A stretch of DNA of 36,109 bases from Balamuthia mandrillaris (Eukaryota > Discosea > Longamoebia > Balamuthiidae). The stretch spans positions 1 to 36,109 of the forward strand of contig JAVKOQ010000455.1 in assembly GCA_031835245.1 (NCBI GenBank), given 5' to 3'. This document shows positions 30,303 through 36,109 of the stretch, piece by piece. How positions within the stretch are numbered: position 1 is the stretch's first letter; each line of letters opens with the position of its first letter. The notes under the pieces are model-generated. The model did no database searches, had not been told where the DNA came from, and saw only the letters and a list, made by a program, of their open reading frames with translations. The translations under genes were made by a program, and so were the position numbers.

Positions 30303-31947
30303 TTAGTTATCTTCGCCTTCTTCCTCCTCATCGCTGATTCCCAAGTCATCCACTTCCTCAGCAAGAAATACGGAAGCGTCCACCTCCACGTTTGCACCCT
30401 CTTCTCCTTTCTCCTCTCCCTCCTTCTGTTTGCCTTTCTCTTCTTCTCCGTTTTCTTTCGTCGTTGTCGCAGCTGAAGCAGAAACTTGTTCCCCATTTTC
30501 TTCTTCATTCTCGTTGGCAAAAGTGGAAGTATCCCAAGCATCGTCGTCGTCGCCAACGCCAGCCAATTCGGGATTCTCTACGAAGAACTCGCGACCGCTT
30601 CTCAGGATTTTGCCTGCCTTGATGTCCTGTTTGCGTTTCTCCACGAGGTCCTCCCGCTCCATAGCTTTCTTTTCCTTCCATTGCAAGAACAACTCCAAAG
30701 TAAGTGGTGTACCTCCTGTCAATCCTCGTCTCTGTTTTTGTTGTTTTAAATCGCTTAGTGCCCTGAACAAAAGAATGAGAAACAAAAAGACAGGACAACG
30801 AACCTCCTCTTCTAATTGATCTTCCAAAGCAACTTTGTTTTCTTCGTCTTCCTCCACATTCTTTTTTTTCTTAGGCTCAAAGACGAAGCCAGGAGGGAGG
30901 GCATGCCGATACTTGCAGTCCTTTCCATTGGGACATTCCCAGAACCATCCGTATTTCCTACTCTCGATGGCATCCAAAAAGTACTTACATACCTGTTGTT
31001 TTCACACGATGAGAAAATAGTCTTGAGAGAGAGAGGGAGAGAGAGGACGAACAATATCGGTGGTGGTAGGAGGGTTTTTGCCAGCCTTGCGTTCCACCAC
31101 AGTACGCAGCTTGCCTTCGTCCCAATCGTCCATTGTCTCTGTAAAATGCATAAAGGGTAAGAAATATACAAAGTGACAGAGAGGTTAAGAGCACAAACCG
31201 TCCATGTTTTCTTGACCAGAGAGGTCCCGTCGATCGGTGTAAATGTCGATCTTCTCAGACTTGCGCTCCACCGCGATATCATGTGAGAACTTGCAGCGAG
31301 CTCCTTTCGTGCACGTTCCCATTTTGAAGTACTGACAAAGCACTGACTTTGGGTCAGCCCCTGCGCTCACTGTTTGTATTTGAACACGCCAACGGAGCAG
31401 AGGGGAGAGTGTGTGTTAGCCGAAGCGACATCCTCGTTCAGAAAACGAGAGAGAACCTTTCTTTTGAGCAACGGGCTTAAACAGCTGATTAAACTCAGCA
31501 TCTCTCTCGAGCTTAATCTGCTTCTTTGTCTGTTCACAAAGTAGCGTGTTAGCAAACGACAAGTGGGGAAGAAAGGCAGCAAGACAAAGAGGGAGGGGGG
31601 GGGGGGGGGGCAAAAGAGCGGAAAGAGAGAGGAGAACAAGAAAGAGAGAGCAAAAGAAAGAGAGAGTGTGTGGTGAGTACCTTGCCAGGTTCCGTTGGAG
31701 GACCCTTTAGTTGATTCGAGAGGGGGAAATGAGTCCAAAATTATAAAAAGCAAGAGGGAAAAAGGGAGAAGTAAATAAAATGAACACAAACCTTCCTTTG
31801 GTTGGTTTGTTGAGTTTTTATTTGGGTGATGAACTTTTGCACTTTCTTGCTTTTGTTCTTGTTCTTCATACCAAAGGTCTTGTCCTCGATGATTTTCTCC
31901 TGCTTCTTTTGCTGGGCCTTTCCTCCTGCGCTTTTCTTTGGCGGCAT
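30303..31947 (-). CDS. ZC3H15: ZC3H15/DFRP1, CCCH zinc-finger partner of DRG GTPase
   Basis: Seven exons: 31947..31792, 31704..31681 (24 nt), 31529..31457, 31369..31199, 31138..31053, 30992..30804, 30731..30303; 375 residues. N-terminus [18 protein letters not shown] and [15 protein letters not shown] are family hallmarks. Two CCCH fingers follow: [19 protein letters not shown] at about 92-110 and [20 protein letters not shown] with CKYRH. Then comes the DRG-binding region ([27 protein letters not shown]). The C-terminus is acidic. In yeast (Tma46) and animals (DFRP1) it stabilises and activates the DRG1 GTPase on ribosomes. The last intron is placed 30803..30732 (donor GAG|GTTCGT, acceptor AACAG|AGACGAGG) because this phase-0 join gives EEERRGLTGG, which fits the family; the closer TTCAG acceptor would break the frame. 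Unspliced, the same frame stays open. Confidence 0.95.
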
Positions 31948-32318
31948 CTTTGATATTTTTTTTTTCCTCTCCCTATTCGGCAGAACAACCAATCCAACCT
32001 ACAGCAATGAGCAGCGCGCCTCCCAATCCACAAACAAACAACTTGCAACACAAAATCTTGCACTATTTTTTGTGTTTCTTTTATTTTTCTCAATTTTGTC
32101 GACATGGGCTCCTTTTCTGCTCTTTTCGTTTAAGGTCGTAACCCTCGACTCGGAAAATTTCCTCCGCGTATATTATGAAGAATTAGCAACCTATTATATT
32201 CGACAACTTACGTAACCTACGAACCCTCGAATAACAGCTGAATCCCTCGTATATAACTACTGTTGGCCAACCTATTAGTTTTTATTGACTGATTCGAAAA
32301 AAAAAAGAAAGAAAGAAA
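31948..32318. promoter_or_regulatory. Divergent intergenic region, ZC3H15 / ZIP
   Basis: 371 nt between two start codons. It is AT-rich with a T-run next to the ZC3H15 start and a run of A and GAAA repeats just before the ZIP ATG. I see no motif that I would name and no gene. Confidence 0.35.
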
Positions 32319-34119
32319 ATGGAAACGAAGCACATACTCTTCGTGGTGGGGTCTCTGTTCTGCCTCTTGGTGGTCACTGCGCTCTTCTCGCTGCTCCCTT
32401 TGTTGTTGAAGCGCTTCATAAAATCGGACTACTGGCGGGACCGTATCCTATCTTGGGGTAACGCATTCTCCGGAGGTCTCTTTCTTGGCGGCGGACTGAG
32501 TACGTTTTTATCTGTTTTTTGTTGACAAACTTTTTTTTTTGTGGTCGAATGGAGACCAATACCCAAACTTTGATGTCTTCTTCCTCTATCCAAATAGTTC
32601 ATTTGCTTGCGGAGGCCCACGAAGGCTTCCACCATGAGCTTTCCGGGTGGTGGGCTGAGGCTCCTTTGTCCTTTGTTCTGTGCGCAGTTGGCTTTGCTCT
32701 TGTCTTTTTCATCGAAAAGGTTTTCATTTTTATTCTTGTAGTTGATATTCTTTGTCTCTCTTCCTTCCTGTGTTAAGTATTTATTCGCTAATTTTTTGAT
32801 TTTAATTTCAGGTTATTTTGTTGAAAGACCCGGACCTAATCGAACTGGTGGATGAATGTCAAGAAGAACAAGAGGAAGGAAAAGGGCACCGCCACCGCCG
32901 CCACGACCACCGCCACAGTGATACAGAGAAACAGCCTACCACGGAGGAACAGGATGAGCGCAGAGTGTTGGTTGGCACGCATGCAGTGGCCTCGGCTCTT
33001 TGTGAAAATTATGGTACTTACGTGGAGAGTCAGCAGTCTGCCTTCCTCCTAAAAGACGAGTGTAAGAACGTTCTGACAGAGAGTGAGAAGGAGAAGCATG
33101 CCCATCCTCATATTCACATACAAATTCATAAGCATAAGAACAATAAGCACAGCAGCAAGGTACTCAGCAGTGACGAGCAACGAGGACGACGCAGAAAACA
33201 GAAGCAGCATAAACACAACAATGAGCATGGTGATGACACTGAAACCGAGGAGAGCTCCACAGAAGCGCTTTTGGTGGACGAAGCACAACAAGAAAGCACA
33301 GTTGAGCATGATGTGGAAGCAGCGGATGAACCACAGAAAAGCTATAAGGATCATCACCATCACGCCCATTTTTTGGAACTGCCCAGAAGTGCTGGTTTTA
33401 TTTTGCCTTATGTGTTGCTTATTGTGCTCTCTGCTCATTCTTTGATAGCTGGTATGAATTTCCCACTCATCTTGTATCGTTTTCCCACTCCTCTCTCCCT
33501 TGTTGTCTGTTCTTCATTGTTTCCTCTTTGGCCTCCAATGTATTTTCCTCATAACTTTCAGGAATTACGCTGGGCATTCAACCAAGTCTGGACACGGCTC
33601 TTCCCGTGTTTATTGCCATAGTATCCCACAAATGGTATGGTGTTTTCTTTTCCTTTTTACATATTTATTCGTCTTTCTTCTGATTATTCCCCTTGTTTTG
33701 TTATTCACTTATACAGGATCGAATCCTTTGCCCTTGGTATCTCTTTTCTACGTGCAGATACCTCCATTAAATCATTCATCAAGGTTCTTTCTTTTCAGAT
33801 CTCGTTCTCTTCATCTTTCTCTCTCTCTCCTCTCTAACCAAAATAAAAGCTGGTAGCAATATTCAGCGTGATGGTACCGAGCGGCATGCTGATTGGCATA
33901 GCCCTCCAATTCGCGCTGAGAGGGAAAGCGGGCACCATCGCAACCGCAGTGTGCACTGCGATTGGGAGCGGAACGTTCCTGTACGTGGCCATCGTTGACA
34001 TTCTGCTGGATGAATTCATGGTGGCAAAGGACAAGTATCTCAAGTTTGGATTGGCCGTGTTTGGCTTTGTCGCCATCTCTTCTCTCATCTTTGCCTTCCC
34101 TCACGATCACGACCACTAA
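32319..34119 (+). CDS. ZIP-family (SLC39) zinc/iron transporter
   Basis: Six exons: 32319..32499, 32598..32719, 32812..33451, 33562..33634, 33717..33783, 33850..34119; 450 residues. The topology is the usual eight segments: three N-terminal helices (VGSLFCLLVVTALFSLLPLL; AFSGGLFLGGGLSIHLLAEA; FVLCAVGFALVFFIEK), a long loop, and five helices after about residue 290. Helix 4 carries the metal-binding HKWIESFALG (HxxxE), split across exons 4 and 5. The loop between helices 3 and 4 is about 190 residues and rich in histidine (HRHRRHDHRH, HPHIHIQIHKHK, HHHHAH), a metal-sensing or metal-feeding trait of ZIPs. The C-terminus ends FPHDHDH. It moves Zn2+ or Fe2+ into the cytosol across the plasma or an organelle membrane. 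Best fit is the ZIP1-3 (subfamily II) group by the GITLGIQPS and VPSGMLIGIAL blocks. Very long loop compared with human ZIP1. Confidence 0.94.
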
Positions 34120-34243
34120 GTCAACAGAAAAAAAGTATTTTCGATTTTATAAGATGTCTTAAACACACGTACAAAAAAGCACGACCCTTTTTTTTTTGGT
34201 CAGAAAAAAAAAAGGTTTGCTCGCAAAAAGTAAGCACAAAAGA

Positions 34244-34951
34244 TTACTGTCGCCTGGAGAAGGTGAGGGATGGGAAGAAGAAAGAATCGTTCTCGAGGAA
34301 AGAGGCAAGGTCAGCACCACCCAACACCTTGTTATCTGAAAGATTCACAGACTTAAGCGCCGGGTTCGCCTATAATCGAATGAGTTGAAAATTTGAGCAC
34401 AATGCAAACGAATAAGACAGAAAAGAAAAACGGTGGGGCAAACGTTACCTCCAACAAGCCGCGAACAATGAGAGCGCCGCTGTTGGTGAGGAGATTACCA
34501 GCAAGGTCCAAGCTCTCCAAGGACTTGTTCTTCTTCAGACCCTCGGCAAGAGCAGCTAGGCCGCTGTCTGTGATGTGGTTGCCACGAAGAGACAAGTTCT
34601 TGAGGCTGCTGTTCTTTGCCAAGAAGTTGGCAAGCACGCCGAGGGCCTCATCCTGAATATTGTTGCTGCCAAGGAGAAGCTGTTGCAGCTGTTGCTTTTC
34701 AGCTCCCTCCTCTTCCTTAGCAAGAAGGGCTTCAGCGAGGGCGCCCAATCCAGCATTGCTCACTTGGTTGCCAGTGAGATCGAGAATTTGGAGGCTCTTG
34801 TGGGCTTTTAGGCTTTCGGCGAGGTCCTTCATGCCGTTGTCTTGGATTTCGTTGTGGTTAAGGTGCAACTCTTTAAGTGATGTGTTAATGCGCAAAAGCT
34901 AGTTCAGCGAAAGAGAGGTTAGTTAATACAACACACACTGTAATAGAGGAA

Positions 34952-34994
<43 letters not shown>

Positions 34995-36083
34995 TTCAGC
35001 AATATGAGAGGCGCTGGCGGAAGAAAGCTTGTTCTTGCCCAACCTAAGTACGTGAAGCTGGTCAAGTTTCTTCAAGCTCTCCGTCAACTGCTTGACTTCC
35101 TCATCCTGCAAGTCAGTGTCCTCCATCGACAACACCTTCAGCTGATCGTGGTATGGCAAAATGTCGGCGAGCGCAGTAACGGCATCAGTGGAAATCTCAC
35201 GGTCGTCGAGGTAGAGGGCCGAGGCAGATTCGGTGGTGAAGAAGTCAAGGAGGCGCAGGTCTGGTCGTGTGTCAGACTCCTCGCATTCTTTCTTGTAGGC
35301 AGTGAAGGCAATGGCGCCACGAAGGGCACACAACCACTTGTTGCGGTCCTCTTTGGACTCGGCTTGCAAGACAAGGTCGCGGTTTTCCACGCTCACCTTC
35401 AACAACCACTGTCGTGTCCAGAAGGCGAACAAATTAAGTAGCTGGAGGGAGAGAGATATAAAGTGGGGAAAAAGATTACCTTCTTTTCTCCTTTCTCGGC
35501 CTTTTCAGGAGAGATGGTGCTGCTTTCCATAGAAATGGAACCCTTTTCGTCTGTATCGTTTTCACTGGCATAGTAGGAGAGCACGTTGCCACGCAGCACA
35601 AACCAACGCTTCTTCAACGAAGAGCTCTTCTCTTGTCCCTTCTTCATCAACCAACCTTGCTTATCCACAGCCTAATAATTGGTATATCTTGTGGTTGGCA
35701 AGCCGAAAAAACAGAGGGAGTATACAAAGGATGAAAGGTAATTACCTCACGAGGCTTAGGGATGTCCTTGCTTTTGAGTGACTTCAGCAAGCGTACGTTC
35801 TCCTCGTCCAGCTTGGTATTCAGGTTGTTAAGGTCTTTGTGGTATTCTTTGGGTCTAGTGTCAGGGTTAAGGCGGTTGCCCTTGACTTCGATTCTGCCAT
35901 GTGGATCTGCATCGCCCGTTTGTTGAACTTCCCTCCAGCAGTGAAGATCCTCCAAGTGATCATCGAGGTTGGTCTTCAACAAACCCCATCCGGCCTGGAT
36001 TTTGGCAGAAGCAGCAGCCTTGGCTTCCAAATCAGAGTGGGTGCTGTTCAACTTCTTTTTCAGCTCTTCCTTGTCTTGCGCAC
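34244..36083 (-). CDS. PH-LRR protein, 5' end beyond the window
   Basis: Five exons: 36083..35746, 35671..35480, 35408..34995, 34898..34449, 34369..34244 (about 506 residues seen). The acceptor CGTAAAG|GTGCGC at 36084 shows that at least one more exon lies upstream. The first part is helical and charged, likely coiled coil (KEELKKKLNSTHSDLEAK; KLDEENVRLLKSLKSKD). A PH domain follows across two exons (DKQGWLMKKG, LKKRWFVLRGNVLSYY, KEDRNKWLCALRGAI). Then come about eight leucine-rich repeats of the ribonuclease-inhibitor type, with units such as SLKELHLNHNEIQDNGMKDL and SLKNLSLRGNHITDSGLAAL. PH would bind membrane lipids and the LRR arc a protein partner. The closest idea is a CARMIL-like or RI-like cytoskeletal scaffold, but no CARMIL C-terminal motif is present, so the family is open. 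Confidence 0.88.
34953..34991. repeat. (GA)n microsatellite in PH-LRR intron
   Basis: About 39 nt of GA on the plus strand, CT on the sense strand, in intron 34994-34899 and starting within a few bases of the donor. Confidence 0.85.
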
Positions 36084-36109
36084 CTTTACGAAAAAAGAAA
36101 TTGTAAGAA

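Overview
This is nuclear DNA of a unicellular eukaryote with small, intron-rich genes. About 65 short introns (mostly 50-130 nt, GT-AG) can be placed by eye because reading phase and family alignment agree across the junctions. The protein set (Ras, WASP, a PH-PH-patatin phospholipase, C2-TBC-EF-hand, PH-LRR, a GATA factor with an 18-residue loop, and serine-, glutamate- and RGG-rich tracts) suggests a free-living amoeba. Amoebozoa of the Balamuthia/Acanthamoeba kind is my best guess, but that is inference and not a match. I see no transposon, viral fossil, rRNA, tRNA or CRISPR array.

Layout, left to right (strand): 46-1034 (-) 5' part of an unrecognised gene, possibly a Cdc48-type AAA N-domain; 1145-2403 (+) TRAX; 2493-6172 (-) patatin-like phospholipase with two PH domains and one U12-type AT-AC intron; 6656-12057 (+) a 1585-residue orphan protein; 12236-13376 (-) Ras-family GTPase; 13604-14966 (-) multi-pass membrane protein; 15285-18813 (+) UTP25; 18814-20596 mostly non-coding with one doubtful small ORF; 20597-21683 (+) GATA factor; 21968-22835 (-) UBE2E-type E2; 23955-28244 (+) C2-TBC-EF-hand protein; 28356-29789 (-) intronless WASP; 30303-31947 (-) ZC3H15/DFRP1; 32319-34119 (+) ZIP metal transporter; 34244-36083 (-) PH-LRR protein running off the right edge.

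The genes alternate between head-to-head pairs (110-1119 nt apart) and tail-to-tail pairs (89-284 nt apart). They are housekeeping and signalling functions and do not form an operon-like pathway. Shared themes are small-GTPase signalling and actin (Ras, TBC, WASP), and RNA or ribosome work (TRAX, UTP25, ZC3H15).

The most interesting signals are the textbook minor-spliceosome AT-AC intron in the phospholipase gene, a lysine in place of the TBC arginine finger, an RGG-repeat extension on a TRAX that keeps its catalytic residues, the strand polarity of intronic CT repeats, and the large orphan protein. No clearly new multi-gene system is visible.
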